A stretch of 64,000 nucleotides of DNA from Gnetum montanum (GCA_015680685.1 MNCI01035111.1:192749-256748), one strand, 5' to 3'. Shown: positions 1 to 11,710, counted from the first letter of the stretch. A program made the numbers and translations. The notes: generated by a model from the sequence alone, not told the origin.

Positions 1-256
1 TCAGGTACAAAGCTGCTCGAATAAAGAACCGTTCACTTGGGGGACTTCTATTGCGGGCACATGGAAAATATTCTATCTCTGGGGTGATCAATCTGCCAGA
101 GCTTCGCTACTTCTAACCTCTATATGCAAATGAGGGGAGTGCCGCCTCTTATTTATAGATTTGGCAACAGACCGCGATATCGCGTATGCAATATCCCAGG
201 GGACGATGTGATATCGCGTACGCGATATCGCGGCTTGTGCATATTGTGTCTCATCA
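1..256 (-). repeat. Athila-type LTR, truncated by window edge
   Basis: This is the 5' end of an LTR read on the minus strand. It matches the LTRs at 15425-16241 and 22468-23313 block by block: the Athila polyadenylation-side motif around 1-60, a reversed TATA box (tatttata) near 150, and then palindromic CGATATCG-type repeats at 170-235. It ends with ctcatca at 256, the complement of the usual TGATGAG start. No polypurine tract follows, so this is the outer right end of a solo LTR or of an element whose body lies left of the window. It appears to sit inside a second LTR (257-718). Confidence 0.75.
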
Positions 257-718
257 ACATTGTTACTGGGTTATCGAGTGTTAGGCACTACTAGGATTAC
301 CAAGCATTAATGTGTGCTTGAAGTGGTCGTACTTATGTTTTTTTTAATTGATATTAATTATTTAATTACAATTCATTAAAGTAAACTGTATGGATAATAA
401 ATGCATAAGGAAACATTGATCTATTCCAAGTGTTGCAAGGTTTGATTAGAAAAGCTTGTCTTTATTTCTATTCACATTGATATGCTCAGGTACATCAGTG
501 CTCAAGTAAAAATCCGTGTACTTCTTTCACTCCTATTGTAGGCACTCAAACAATATTCTAACTTTGATAAGGAAAAACTATAAGAGCTTAGCTACAACTA
601 ATGGAAAGATGGGCTTGGATCGTGCATCCAAGTGTTGTATCTATAGGCAAGCATGCATTTTGCAATATCGCATATATGACAAAGTAGCACATGCTACAAT
701 ATCGAGGCCTTAATATCA
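257..718 (-). repeat. Second Athila LTR fragment, host of the first
   Basis: Immediately after the LTR end at 256 the sequence jumps into the middle of another LTR of the same group (compare 300-330 with 22840-22890, and 480-560 with 23030-23110). It runs to a weak CAATATCG-type motif at about 700. The missing left half is probably on the far side of the nested LTR, outside the window. The right end is blurred: the expected ctcatca is not intact, so 718 is approximate. Confidence 0.6.
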
Positions 719-3445
719 TATACCCAATATTGAAGCCAACAAAAACTCAATTCATTAGACACTTAAATGAAATTAAAAATAGATTACAAAAGTACCAAAA
801 TGAAAGATTGTTTGTTTTAAATAGTTTTTTTTTAAAAAAAAATCATACAACTTTAAAGAGACAAAGTTGCTAAAATCTAAATAGCATTATAAATGAGGAA
901 AATCCAACTCAAAATCATAAACTCACAGTACGGTATGAAACAACATGATTATTTAAAATATAGAAAAATATGAAAGACGTAGCTCTGAATTGAGCTAGGA
1001 ATTTTTGTTGCCATTGGTGGCCTAGACACACTTCCTTTAGAAGGTCTTCACAATGAGTTTTCTTTGCTTTTGACAGTTTTGTAAAAAATGTCTCATTCAA
1101 GTACAACTCTATGTCTATATCTTCTTCCTCAACTTGCAATAATATAAACTAGTCTAAAAATGATTAAGGAGAAATAGGAATGAGAAAGGATGATAATTAC
1201 GATTTGGGGAAGTTTTTTAGGTAGTTGTAGAATCTCGCAACTGATTTCCCCTAAATTGCGTCAAAATGGGGAAATAAGGATTCCTCCAAATGAGATTTGG
1301 ACCTCCAAGTTTGTTGACTTTTTTCATCCTAATGATCCCCTATTACCAAACCTCCCTTATACCTTTTGAAACTTCTTTCCTCCTAGCCATTCAAGTTCCC
1401 AACCCTTTTGGCTCCCTCCATCTTTTCCATAGTACCTACACATACAACAATTAACAAAACAAAACTGAAACAGGATAACTCTTTATTTGAGAGAGTAAGG
1501 AAAAACTAAATATTTCACTAACTGGAATCATTGCATAACTGCCATAAGGTAGCCTAAACGTTTAGGAACTGAGCACATATTTAAGAAAATAAAATATAGT
1601 AAATTGTATGATTATAAAACTAATAATAATTACTTTCCAAGAAAAAGATAATAAACAAAATAAAATAAAAGCACGTGATTGTACAGGCCCGTATTGGGTA
1701 TTAAGCATTGTGCTTGATCACCGCAGGTTTTTAGTAGGCTATAGCAAGGAAGAGTAGGCTTCAAGGTTGGGGCAACATTGGCTAAGGCAAGCTCGACAAA
1801 ATCTCTCTCCTTCTTTTTGTTTTTAATAATAATTTTGGTAGGTTAAAAGAAACTAGATTTAGTTGGTAGGGTAAGAAGTGATCATTGTAATGCCACAAAG
1901 TCCACCGCTGCCTTCAACGTTTCACTGCATTTCAATGTATCCTTACTCTCCTCAATTTATTCCCCATGAATTTTTCATGATCCGGTAATCCAAACCTTTT
2001 GCTGAAGTGTTGTGATCCACGATGGCCACTTCATGGTTCATATCATTTCCATAATCACCATTAAAAACTTTCTGTTTATAGAATCAGAAGGCATCACTCC
2101 CTCCATCTATGGCTGCAGAAACTGGCTGTTGTGCAACTGCATGCATTAGATTAATGTCATCATTTTTAGGGACGTCTGGGTTGCCACTAATTTATACCAC
2201 TGTTGTGATTAGCGAAGGACAAGTTTGCTGTTAATCTTGGTAAGGATAGTCATCTTCAGAGGCTATTCCTCCATTCTTAAACCACCATTACATCCATTGC
2301 TGTTGGGATCACAGTCCACAAATTTTTGCTGAAACAGTTGCACAAGGCTGTCCGTGGCTAGGACGTTGTGACTTTCTAGTGGAAAATGACCAGCAATTTC
2401 CTACAACAACATGCAAGTTTTCTGCTAAGCTTCCTGAAAAATGAAAACTTGAAACTGCTTTGGAATTTTTATCACTCAGGGAAAATAAAAACCTATTGAT
2501 TGAAACTTCATAGGGTGGATAACCAAGAAAATGGAACATATTCATAGGTATGACTAATGGGCAGCATAGGGATGATTTTCTTAAAAGACATGGAATAAAG
2601 AAGGGTGAATCATGTAGCATTTTTGGTATTTGTTCAAAATCTAGATGAGTGTGGAATAGAAGCGGTGGCGCCAAATCACTCCATGAAACTTGCGTATGAT
2701 TTGAGTCACTTTCTACCATGGGGACCCGTTGATAATTCATATTTGGCAACATTCATGCCCATCGTGACTAGCATTATGAGCATAAACATCACTGCTACAT
2801 CCCTACGCTACATCCCAGCGTTGAAACCATGGTTTTGTCAACCCAAATTTCGCTGAAATTGTTATCATCACAAGATAAGTATTGTCTACTATTTTTGCAT
2901 TCTCACTACTGCACATGCCACTATTCTCGCTGATTTTGTTGGTGAAGGTACGCTACTGTTTTATACCAAGTCTTTAGCCGATGTGTTTTGCTGCTATATT
3001 GCTCTGTCATGTACTGGGTGAATCAGCTAGAAAATGGGAGAGTAACTAATGATGGCCCGACTTGATTAGCATATCCAATGAGGCTATTTTAGAAACGAAG
3101 CAAATCATTAACGTAACAGGCTTTTGAACACTAATCTTGAAGACTAGTTTGAGCTTGATTTTATTTCTTTTAAAGGAAATTGTTCTTATTGTCCACTCAT
3201 ATTCCACCAACGTGACGTGTTATCTAGATTAGAAGAGGATACTTGAACCAACTTAAGCTTAATTAACTTAAGTATGATATGACCTTATCTCTTATGTATT
3301 AAGTTCCTTATTTAGTATATCCATTAACTTTCAAAAGCAATCACTGTCGTGAATGAGCATTGAAATCATGAATCTTGGACCTAGTGATATACATAACTCA
3401 TCAAATCTTAGCCCCATGCTAAACATGGGAGTGTTGAGATCAACA
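719..3445 (-). repeat. 3' LTR of the Tat-like element, carrying a protease gene fragment
   Basis: This direct repeat matches 12075-15424 joined to 23319-23442, at roughly 80-85 percent by eye. Its right end, gatcaaca at 3445, is the LTR start (TGTTGATC on the minus strand), directly preceded there by a G-rich polypurine tract. Its left end is cut by Athila LTRs. It lacks the solo LTR and the Athila found in the other copy, so it serves as the empty-site reference for both. Apart from the protease fragment (1862-2415), I recognise nothing in it. Confidence 0.65.
1862..2415 (-). pseudogene. Papain-type cysteine protease fragment in the 3' LTR
   Basis: The minus strand encodes a decayed papain family (C1A) catalytic domain. 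The active-site block reads GNCWSFST near 2370-2395. It is followed by DDYPYQ, a QQPVSAAIDGGSDAF segment, a histidine block (MNHEVAIVDHN), and the asparagine block KNSWGIN, ending in GLCGITMITSYP. The propeptide and signal peptide are absent: upstream sequence is unrelated. Several stops and a frameshift remove function; part of the segment after the active-site block reads out of frame. No intron is visible between the catalytic Cys and Asn blocks, although plant genes of this family usually carry introns, which hints at an RNA-derived copy. It is colinear with 13212-13816 and has the same orientation as the element. Confidence 0.8.
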
Positions 3446-3460
3446 TTTACCCCCAAACTT
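3446..3460 (-). promoter_or_regulatory. Polypurine tract of the Tat-like element
   Basis: On the minus strand this reads AAGTTTGGGGGTAAA and abuts the LTR start TGTTGATC. It is the expected priming site for second-strand synthesis and fixes the inner edge of the 3' LTR. Confidence 0.65.
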
Positions 3461-4644
3461 TGAGTTGCATGGAAGTACAAAGTTACTAATCTAATAAAAA
3501 TCACAAAGATAGGTAAAATATATAAAACATAAAGAAAATATCCAAGACATAGGAAATCAATATGATCATGAAATCACAACATGCACTAGAGATGCAAAAC
3601 ATTGTAAAATGGACTATAACATCAATGATGATTAAAATAATCATATGATCTAAAAGGGCACTTAGACATGGGTCACCTTTTCATACCACCTTGTTTAATC
3701 AAGACGAACTTTATAAATTATAATTTAAAATATGTATATATTATAATTTACCATTAAGACTTCATTCCTAATCATTTCAAAGGTAAAAGTCATTAGTATA
3801 AAGGACACCTTTGAGAATGAGACTTATACTAAACTTCATGAAGAGGACATGCTTTCTTTAAATCATAGCTAGTCATATCTTCAAGATTTTAACTTAGGTT
3901 TTTTTTAATAGGGGAAAATAGCAAAGGTAATAAAATGGTAAAGAAAAATGAGATAAATAGTGAAAAATTAGGAAAATATATGAGAACATATTTTCCTCCC
4001 CTTTTTTTATCTTTGGGAAAATGGATCAAAAGGGATGAAAGGTTAGGGTAAGGATTGCTACCATACCCATCACACTAAAGAAATTATTACAGTGCCAATG
4101 AATATGATCCTCATTTTTTTGAAGGAAACTTTGCTCATGACGTATTTGATTCTTAAGGTAGGAATTCCAATAAGAGTTTGTCTAATTAGTTGCACTACCA
4201 ATGAACATGGTCCTTTCAAAAACTTTGCTCACATTGTAGTTCAATTCTCGTGCATGTGTCTTTAATTTTGAACTAGGCAGCATCATAGTAGGTCTCCTGG
4301 GTGGCCAAGGGTACTAAAGTGAAGAGGAACTCACTTCGTCCTATTGCTCATAGAACCATTGTGGATTATCACACTTGAGGGCTAGAGCTTATGAAAATAA
4401 TAAGAAAAAGAATTTTTTTTAAAGATCATCTAGTGATTAGGGCTATCCATTCTCCAACCTCATATGTTCTATAGTCACATGACCATGATAATCAATGCCT
4501 TGAAAATGATTGGGAAGAATCACAGAATCATTGAAATATTTCATATAAAGGAGATTTTATATAATAGTAATATGATATAACAGGAATCATATATAAAATA
4601 TTTCACTTGGATTATCATTGAATGGTGTTATAATGGTCTAATGC
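3461..4644 (-). other. 3' untranslated region between integrase and polypurine tract
   Basis: This is AT-rich sequence with no coding trace I can recognise on either strand. It lies between the end of the integrase-like reading frame and the polypurine tract, so it belongs to the Tat-like element. Short TA-rich runs near 3715-3745 look like simple low-complexity sequence. Confidence 0.5.
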
Positions 4645-6580
4645 CTAGCTACTCAAATGATAATAATGATTATCAAAATCATATTGGAATGCACAAATAG
4701 ATGAAATCATTATGCTAAGGGGAAAACAATAATAGACTAAACTTGTATGAGAGGATGATGAAAATGCAATGAAATTATGCAAATGCAAATCTGTACAAAT
4801 GAAATGCATGAAAAATGAAAAGAAAACATGCAAATAAGGATTTACCAAATGCTTATGAGGGACACCTAAGTAGAAATGATTTAAATACAATGCATTAAAA
4901 TTTCTATATAATTTGTTACCTTGCAAATCAACAACTTTGTAAACATTGGAACCAATGACATTTGTGATTTGATATGGGCTTGATCACATAAGAGAAAACT
5001 TATTTTGAGGGCCTATGTAACCACATGCTTTATCTCTTTTAAGAACTAGATCACCTATCTTAAAAACATTAGTTGCATATTTCTTATCAAATCATCTTTT
5101 AATAGTTTGTTGATGGTTACATAGACTTTTAACCACTTCAACCCTTTTAAGTTCTAAATTTAAAGTGTCATATGTATGTGAAATTAAATGTTCATCATTT
5201 GGTAGATAATCTAAGAAAATCTGATGTGTTGAAATTTGTAAATTTATTGGTAAAATTGGTTCTTGTCCATACACTAGGTTGTATCGTGTAGTTTTGATTG
5301 ATTCTTTATAATGAATTCTATCAACCCCTGCTACCCATTTTAAGTATTCATGCCATATTTATGGATTTTGAGTTATCATCTTGTTAATTCCATCTAATAT
5401 AATTGTATTGGATGATTTCACTAAATCATTACCTTGAGTGTAGTGTGACATCCCATTCTCGGATGTCACAGAAAACATCAAATATATGTTATATAAGACA
5501 TTATGTGTAAGAATAAAATATACCAAATGTCAAATATATGTAACATTCGACATTATGTGTAAAGGACATAATAGGAAAAATGCAAAAAGAGAAAGAAAAG
5601 AATGTTTTATTGATATGGAATGGTGTATTTGGATCATGCTCTGAGAGTGTTCCTTGGGGTTTTCTTCCTTCAACATCTATCCCCTTAGAGGCAATCCAAC
5701 AGTACCACCACCATTAAACCTACAACTTGACCAGAAAGGGATGGCCAGTCCTCTTTTTGTCTCACTTCACTCAACACTCGTGACTCATATTTATTGGCTC
5801 TAGTACTCCATGCCGACATGACCTCCAAGCTCGAGTATCAATGCCTTAGGACAAACCCCCAAAGGTCACCTCAAGAGACACATCCATTATTACAATATGC
5901 CCTTTTAGGTCTCAATTAGAACATGCCCTTTCATGATTTTTTACAATAATAATAACACTTGTTATGAAGAGGCACCATCTTTGTTATGCAGCAACAACAT
6001 TTGAGAATGGGCATGTTACATTGTGGATGATACTCAATTACATCTTTAATAATAATGTTATGTTCTCTAGTCCAATTTGTAATATCCATGGATATAAACA
6101 CATGTCCATTATTGACTACTAAGACATAAGGATATCCATATCTAGAAACTATATTGTTTTTGAAAAACTGAATAACTTCATAAGATGTTGCAGTTTTAGT
6201 TGCTTTCACTTTTAATCAACATGTGAAATAATTCGTAGCTATTAAGATAAACTTATGTTAAGCTATTGATAATGGTTTAATTACTTCTATAAAATCTAAA
6301 GCCCATTATGTGAATGGTCTAGTTTCTACTATAGGTTGTAAAGGAGTTGAACTTTTGGAATCTTTCCCTTTAAACATTTGATATTGTACACAAGTTTAAC
6401 TAGGTTGTAAGCATCATCAATCATAGTAGCCCAATAGTAAACTACTCTCATAATTTTATGTAATAATGAGCAATAATCAATATGTCCTTCCTCATGTAGC
6501 TATCTTAAAGTCTCATTGGCTTGTCTTTGGTCCAAGAATTTATGCTATATTATTCAAAAAATTTTCCTAAACAACTCATC
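4645..6580 (-). pseudogene. Ty3/gypsy integrase remnant
   Basis: On the minus strand, the zinc-binding segment lies near 6390-6520 (HEEGHIDYC, then YYWATM and CVQYQ). The catalytic core follows, with WALDFI (Asp), then VVNNG where the second Asp is now Asn, and EYHPQ. The core resumes beyond an insertion with QGNDLVKSSN, where the usual Glu is replaced by Val in this frame. The C-terminal part has YGQEPILPI, then FKIGDLVLKRD and KVVDLQGN, the usual end of plant gypsy integrases. The protein would insert the cDNA into the genome. A 582-bp insertion (5439-6020) splits the core, and several stops are present. Confidence 0.8.
5439..6020. mobile_element. 582-bp insertion with TGTA...TACA ends inside integrase
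   Basis: The integrase codons for HPQGN are interrupted here: the left part stops at the sequence accttg and the right part resumes at ttgtgg. The ends are imperfect inverted repeats sharing CCCATTCTC (5452-5460, and the complement at 6004-6012), and the insert starts TGTA and ends TACA. The flanks TTGAG (5434-5438) and TTGTG (6021-6025) look like a 5-bp target duplication with one mismatch. It could be a short solo LTR with palindromic ends or a non-autonomous inverted-repeat element. No coding capacity is seen. Confidence 0.6.
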
Positions 6581-6854
6581 ACTAAGTAAAGTAAACTTAG
6601 AACATTTAGATAATAGAAGCTTTTTTTATATCTAGGTAAGTCTAAAGGACACTGATGAAAGGTTAAATAAAACATAATATATTCATACCATGGATCATGT
6701 AATCGATTAGGAGCAAACAAAATATCATTCTCCTCATTAGTAGCTAGTATGTGAAGATGTATAGACCCTTGATCTTTAGATGCATGATGCCTTCCAAAGT
6801 TAAGGTTTTAGCTATGAGCTCGGAAAGACTAGATTCTCCAACTAACTTGGCTAC

Positions 6855-7109
6855 TTACCATTGAATATCAAACTCTTGTAATTTCATAATCCATTTAGCA
6901 TGTTTTTCACAAGGGTCTTGTAATTTGGTTAATGCAATGATGGTTAAATCTAGAATGATAATAAAACCCTTCACATTTATCAAATAGTAGTGAAATTTTT
7001 TTAGAGCTTTAATTATAGCATATAATTGTTTTTCTACGAGTGAATATTTTAATTCCACATTTTTCAAAAGTGTAGACATAAAAGCTATAGGTCTTTCACC
7101 TTGATTAAT
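6855..7109 (-). pseudogene. Ty3/gypsy RNase H remnant (RT-linked)
   Basis: The open frame on the minus strand shows the canonical gypsy RNase H block: YSLVEKQLYAIIKALKKFHY, then YLINVKGF and ILDLTI, where the family has a TDH motif (His is lost here). It continues into KWIMKLQEFDI, the usual link toward integrase. It sits directly after RT, as in all gypsy elements, and is separate from the second RNase H at 8520-8925. Confidence 0.8.
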
Positions 7110-8075
7110 GATATCTTGGGTTAAGATAGTGGTAGCAATAACATCACTAGAAAAAGCATATAAAAGAAAATCATTTTCATACTAAGGAGAAGCTAAAATG
7201 GGAGCATCTTTAATGGCAAGAAAAACATTTTTTCTCTCTTATGTTCAATGCACATTACTATCTTTCATAAGCATCTCATTTAATGGTTTAACTAATTCAA
7301 CATAGACAATAATAAATCATCTAACAAAATTAATTTTTCCAAAGAAATCCCTTAAAATCAATATTAGTCAAGAAAAAGGGTACTTCTAAATAGCATTTAC
7401 TGAATCAAGATCAATCATAATTTCCTCTTTAGTTACTATATGACCAAGAAATTTACCACTTTAAACACCAAAGATAGATTTCTTAGCATTCCAAGTGACA
7501 CCAAATCATCTACATCTTAAGAAAACGTTTCTAAGGTCTCTAAGGTATGTACCCGTCTTTAGAGAAAATAGTTAAATCATCTAGATAAACAATAATACAT
7601 TTCTTTATCAAACTATCAAAATTTTTATCCATAGCTCTTTGAAAGGTAGAACCAGCATTTATAAGGCTGAAGGACATCTTAGCGAATTGAAAAGTTCCTC
7701 ATTTTGTTATAAATGCAGTATTATATTAGCCCTTCTTACTTAATAAAATTTGATTATATTCTGAATATTCATCTAAAAATGAATATATTTGTGCATCATT
7801 TATGATTTACAAAAGTTCGTTCCTAAGAGGGAGTAATTATCCTTAATACAATATGTATTAAGGTTACGAAAATTAATACATAATCATAATTCACATACTT
7901 GCTTTCTAACCAACACTAAGTTTGATATCCCACTCAAATGTGACATAGGACAAATAATTTTAGATCTAAAAGTTTATCTATTTCTACATTTATCAAAGTT
8001 TCAATCTTGGGATTAACAGGTCTAAGTTTTTATCTAAGTGGTTTTGTTTTGGGGTTAAGAGGTATAGTATGTGTC
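7110..8075 (-). pseudogene. Ty3/gypsy reverse transcriptase remnant
   Basis: Reading the minus strand with frame changes, motifs appear in order: LNPKTKPL and LINVEIDKLL at the start, KYVNYDY (family VDYR-like), IYSFLDEYSEYNQI, GTFQFAKMSF, AGSTFQRAMD, and the catalytic box IVYLDDLTIF near 7570-7605. The last is the YxDD motif with both Asp kept. SGKFLGHIV follows near 7450. This order and spacing are diagnostic of Ty3/gypsy RT. Numerous stops make it non-functional. Confidence 0.85.
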
Positions 8076-8204
8076 ATCATGAGAGGATTAAATATTTCAA
8101 GGTCCTGATAAATGAAAGCTAAAATATTATTAAATTCATGCAACAATTTAATGAAATTTTTTTTCATCTACATGTAAGTGAACTCCTACTTTAGTAGGAT
8201 ATTA

Positions 8205-8519
8205 TTATCCTTTCTTTTGAATTTGAATTGTTTCTATTTCAATTAGTATTTTTAGATATTTCTTTAATTCTAGTTTTAAGTCATCAAATAAAGCCTCTCT
8301 AGTTGCTATTGTAAAAGAGATTTCATTTAAAAACATGACATTGTCAGTTATATCCTCTTGAGAAATTTTTAAACATGGATCACTAAATTCACCTTCAGAA
8401 AATAAAAATTCATAAATATGATGATCATAATCAAAAAATTGGAAAGAAAAGATATTATCTAGAATAAAATTAGACATAACTTTTTCAATAATAATTTCAA
8501 AATCCCAAGCATTATATTG
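8205..8519 (-). pseudogene. Linker ORF between extra RNase H and RT
   Basis: This open frame of about 105 codons on the minus strand continues directly from the extra RNase H without a stop. It is acidic (for example EGEFSDP, QEDITDNV) and lysine-rich at the end. I do not recognise a domain. Its uninterrupted state and position suggest a polyprotein linker preceding RT. Confidence 0.55.
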
Positions 8520-8925
8520 AAATGGGATATCTAAAGTAGTGGACATTTGAGCTACTATATCAAGAACATAAATTTATTCTCTATGAAGATGTTCAATGGA
8601 TGTTTGATCAAATTCCTTAAAGAGTTCAAGGATGTAAGATTTATAGGCTTTTATGGTAGAATCTTTATTATCAAAAATTCCATTAATTTGATTTACTATT
8701 AGTTGAAAGTCAGTATAAATTTTGAGTTTGGATGAGTCATAATATTAAGCTAGCAAACCTGTGTATAAGTGCTTCATACTCAACTATGTTGTTCGTCATA
8801 GGTTGTATGAAACTAACTGCTTTAAGGATAGGAGCTTCACTAGGAGGTATAAGCATTATTCCAGCTCCATATTCTTTCTTTGAAGAGGAAATATCTACTC
8901 TTAATATCCAAGTGTTTAAATTAGT
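8520..8925 (-). pseudogene. Extra (plant/archaeal-type) RNase H domain upstream of RT
   Basis: The minus strand encodes a nearly complete RVT_3-type RNase H. It opens with VDISSSKKEYGAGIMLIP (first Asp), then TNNIVEYEALI (Glu), LKIYTDFQLIVNQINGIFD (second Asp), KAYKSYILELFKEF and IEHLHRE, and closes with VLDIVAQMS (last Asp). One stop follows SLIL and another follows HLHRE. Tat-group gypsy elements are known to carry such a second RNase H, normally between the RT-linked RNase H and integrase. Here it lies between protease and RT, which is unusual. The plus-strand open frame in the same place is a shadow. Confidence 0.8.
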
Positions 8926-9670
8926 AAAATAAAAAAAATGGTCCTATTATCGATATATTAATGATCATCATCAAAATTTGGCTTATCTTCTAATGTTTCA
9001 ACAATTAGAATCTCATATATATCTTTCTCCTTTCCTAATGGTGGTGGGTCATCAAAAACAAATGTTTTTCTATCATGTTGATGATAAGGTAATGTATCCT
9101 CATAACGTTCCTCAAATTCTCTAAAATTTTGACAATATTTGGTGGAATATGTATAAGTAAAAAGATTTATTTCTAGAATTTCACTTACATTGTCATTTAT
9201 AACATATATACCAAGTCCAACTTCAATAACTCCAATAAAAAGATTGGTATTTTGATTTTCCAAGGAATAATTTTGTTGATTAAAAGTTGTTACTACATGT
9301 TTATAAAAAGGTTCTCCAAATATAATAATATATTCATATTTTTCTTTAATAGGAATTAATAATTCTAAAAAATTTGATCTAAAGAAGCTCCTAAACTAGG
9401 CTATGAAAGTCCTCGATAGAAGCACACCATAAGTGAGTGAAATTTCAATTACTAAAATATTTGTATAACATGTGAAAGTAGGATATTATTTTAGTTGCAC
9501 TTTCACTATTTTTGATGACCCCACCACAAATACATTGGATCCATTAAGTTATATCACACTTCTTACTTGTGGAAGCATTTGTGCCTCCAACATTTTACAT
9601 ACCTCTAATGGCATGACACTAATAGTTACGCTAGAATCCATTAAATAGTTATGAATTTTCTTACGTAAAA
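8926..9670 (-). pseudogene. Gypsy aspartic protease remnant and linker
   Basis: On the minus strand the active-site block reads LMDSSVTISVMPLEVCKMLE near 9630-9641 onward; the family DSG is DSS here. GSNVFVVGSSKI and YGVLLSRTFIA follow, the latter standing in for the usual ILGRPFL flap-side block. The open frame 8958-9263 continues as a linker (NTNLFIGVIEVGLGIYV). The enzyme would cleave the Gag-Pol polyprotein. Upstream is gag; downstream is the extra RNase H. Confidence 0.65.
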
Positions 9671-10660
9671 TGATCAAGGTTGTTAGAAAAAAAAAGGTTG
9701 ATCTTTCTTGTTTAACATGAGATTACTTGAGTTTTATTTTAATATAGTGTCGAGACTTTCCACAAAGAAAACTTGGTTTTTGATTATTGGAGATTGGTCT
9801 TTATTGATTTCAAGTGTAGGAACAATATTTTGAATCACCTCTTTCATTTCATTAAAATGGAAAAGCTCATACATGGAAATGTTGGCTTTAACTCTTTTAA
9901 ATCTTCAATAAGATCACAAACTTTTTGCTTATCTTTGACTTCATGTTAAGGAGCATTTCTTCTAAGTATACAAGGTGAGTTAGATTATCATTGAATATTT
10001 ACTTGAGATGATCCCATTTGGTTATTTATGTTATTTTAACTAGGGATTCTTTTGTTAGGAGGAGTATGAGTGTTATTCCTAGTTTATTATTGAGTAGTGT
10101 TTATAATGTCACTAATTCTATGGTAGTGACTGTTGTGTGGGTTAGGATCACTCACCATGACTTGTTTACATGAGTTAACTTCTTCATTTTCTTTTTCATG
10201 AGGAATGTTGAGGATCATAATTGGGCCTTTTTCATTTTGTTGATTTTGAGCAATGTCATCATATAATAGTAAAAATTGAGGTAAGTTTTCTCTGAATGTT
10301 GCCTAGTATTATGAAGATGATAATTATCATCATTAATTAATATGCTTGATTTTTTAGATTGTATAGGAACCTTCTTGTTATTTTTCTTTAGTCCAACTAC
10401 TTCATTTGAAAGTTTTTGAAATGAAGTTAATATTTCGGTGATTAGGTTCTTTGTTTGATTAGTAGATTCATTAGATTTAGATAGTCCATTTGGATTTATG
10501 ATGGATTGGATTAAAGCTTTTCATTTATCATCATTCAAACCAATATTTGATGGTAAAAATGAAGAGAAGATTCGACTTTCAAAATAACTATTTCTAGATG
10601 AAAGCATTTGCAAGGGAGTAGGGGTTTAAAACATCATATCATTCCATGTAGGTTTGTGAT
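9671..10660 (-). pseudogene. Gag C-terminal / Gag-Pro spacer, unrecognised
   Basis: About 1 kb lies between the gag core and protease. Minus-strand frames are broken and biased toward Asn, Lys and Ser; I see no intact zinc knuckle. By position this is the Gag C-terminal region of the Tat-like element. Confidence 0.45.
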
Positions 10661-11345
10661 GGAAAGAGATTAGATTACATAGCATTACTAATACTGATCA
10701 TCCTAAATTGAGTTTGAAGGCTATTCATTAAGGTAATATATTCTAGTTCAATAGCTTTAGCCATTGCTCCTTGCAATTCTATTATGTTGTGATTAGATTT
10801 GATGGCATATGCAAAGAATGGATAAATGGTGGAGAGGTAAATTTTGAGAATACCATCAAGTTGAGTATGCATCTCATTAAGCACATAAGCTAGTTGATGG
10901 ATAAATTTTAAATTATAGTCACAAATGTTTTTCCGGGTAGTTTTCTTAGACTCATAAATTTGCTTAAGGCTAATGCAAGACTAGTAAACTTATCAAATTA
11001 TAGTAGAAACTTATTTTTAAAGTTTAGCCATGAATTAATAGAAATATTAGGAAGCATTAAAAACTATTGTGTAGCTTTACTTCTAAAAGTAGTCATAAAG
11101 ACTCTACATGCTATGTCAGTTTTAGTGAGGTTGTAGATGCTTATCAAGATTTCAAAGCATTCTACATGCTGTTGTGCATCACTAGTAGAAGAGGTAGAAT
11201 CAAAGAACAAATTAATGCTTTACAGGGATTTAGGAATATTATGATAGTTCATGAAGTTGAGGGGATTGCTAACCAAGGGAGCTAGGCATGGATTGGTTGA
11301 CCTCTTAGTTCAAATCCTTTTGGAATATAGTTTGGAAAATGTCAA
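10661..11345 (-). pseudogene. Gag core (Retrotrans_gag-like) of the Tat-like element
   Basis: On the minus strand the frame reads DAQQHVECFEILI, DIACRVFMTTFRSKATQWF, SINSWLNFKNKF and MSLRKLPGKTFVTI, then LDGILKIYLSTIYPFFAYA and ELQGAMAKAIELEY. This is the order of the plant gypsy gag capsid domain (CRAF..TL.G.A..WF, then a QLDGL-like segment and an EAM.KA..LE end). Gag would form the virus-like particle. Several stops are present, with no clear start codon. Confidence 0.7.
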
Positions 11346-11688
11346 TCTCGTTGCCTTTTTAAAGTGAAATGATGAGTAACATGTTAGTTAGGATTAGAGG
11401 CAAGAGATCTTCTGTGAAACATTCTACAAGAAATCTCTTTGCTCATAAAATAAATAGACAAGGAAATGTAAATTTTTATAAACTATAAAATATAAGTAAA
11501 TAGAAAAGTAGCTTATATTTTGAAAACTAAAATTGCAATAGATTTTTAAAATAAAACATTAAATTGTAGAATTTTAGAAAAGTAAACTCAAAACAAAATG
11601 ACATTATTAAAAAAATCATCTTACCAAACTTAAAAACTAAGGTAAGTATCGCCAAATTAAACTAGAAAATTATAAATAAGAAAATAAA

Positions 11689-11710
11689 GGTTCAAGTCCT
11701 CCTAGCACCA
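11689..11710 (-). promoter_or_regulatory. Primer binding site of the Tat-like element
   Basis: The plus strand reads like the 3' end of a tRNA: a T-loop-like ggTTCAAGTcc, followed by a short stem and then CACCA. Its complement on the minus strand begins TGGTGCTAGGAGG and lies 10 bases inside the LTR end at 11721. This is where a primer binding site belongs. I cannot say which tRNA it is. The T-stem-to-CCA spacing looks about 3 bases short, so decay or an atypical tRNA is possible. Confidence 0.55.

Noticed and set aside
8732-8932. Plus-strand open frame of 66 codons
   Set aside because: It lies opposite the extra RNase H domain, which is clearly coded on the minus strand; the plus frame shows no recognisable motif.
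11689-11710. Functional tRNA gene
   Set aside because: Only the T-loop and 3' end are present; no anticodon or D arm upstream, and the position fits a primer binding site.
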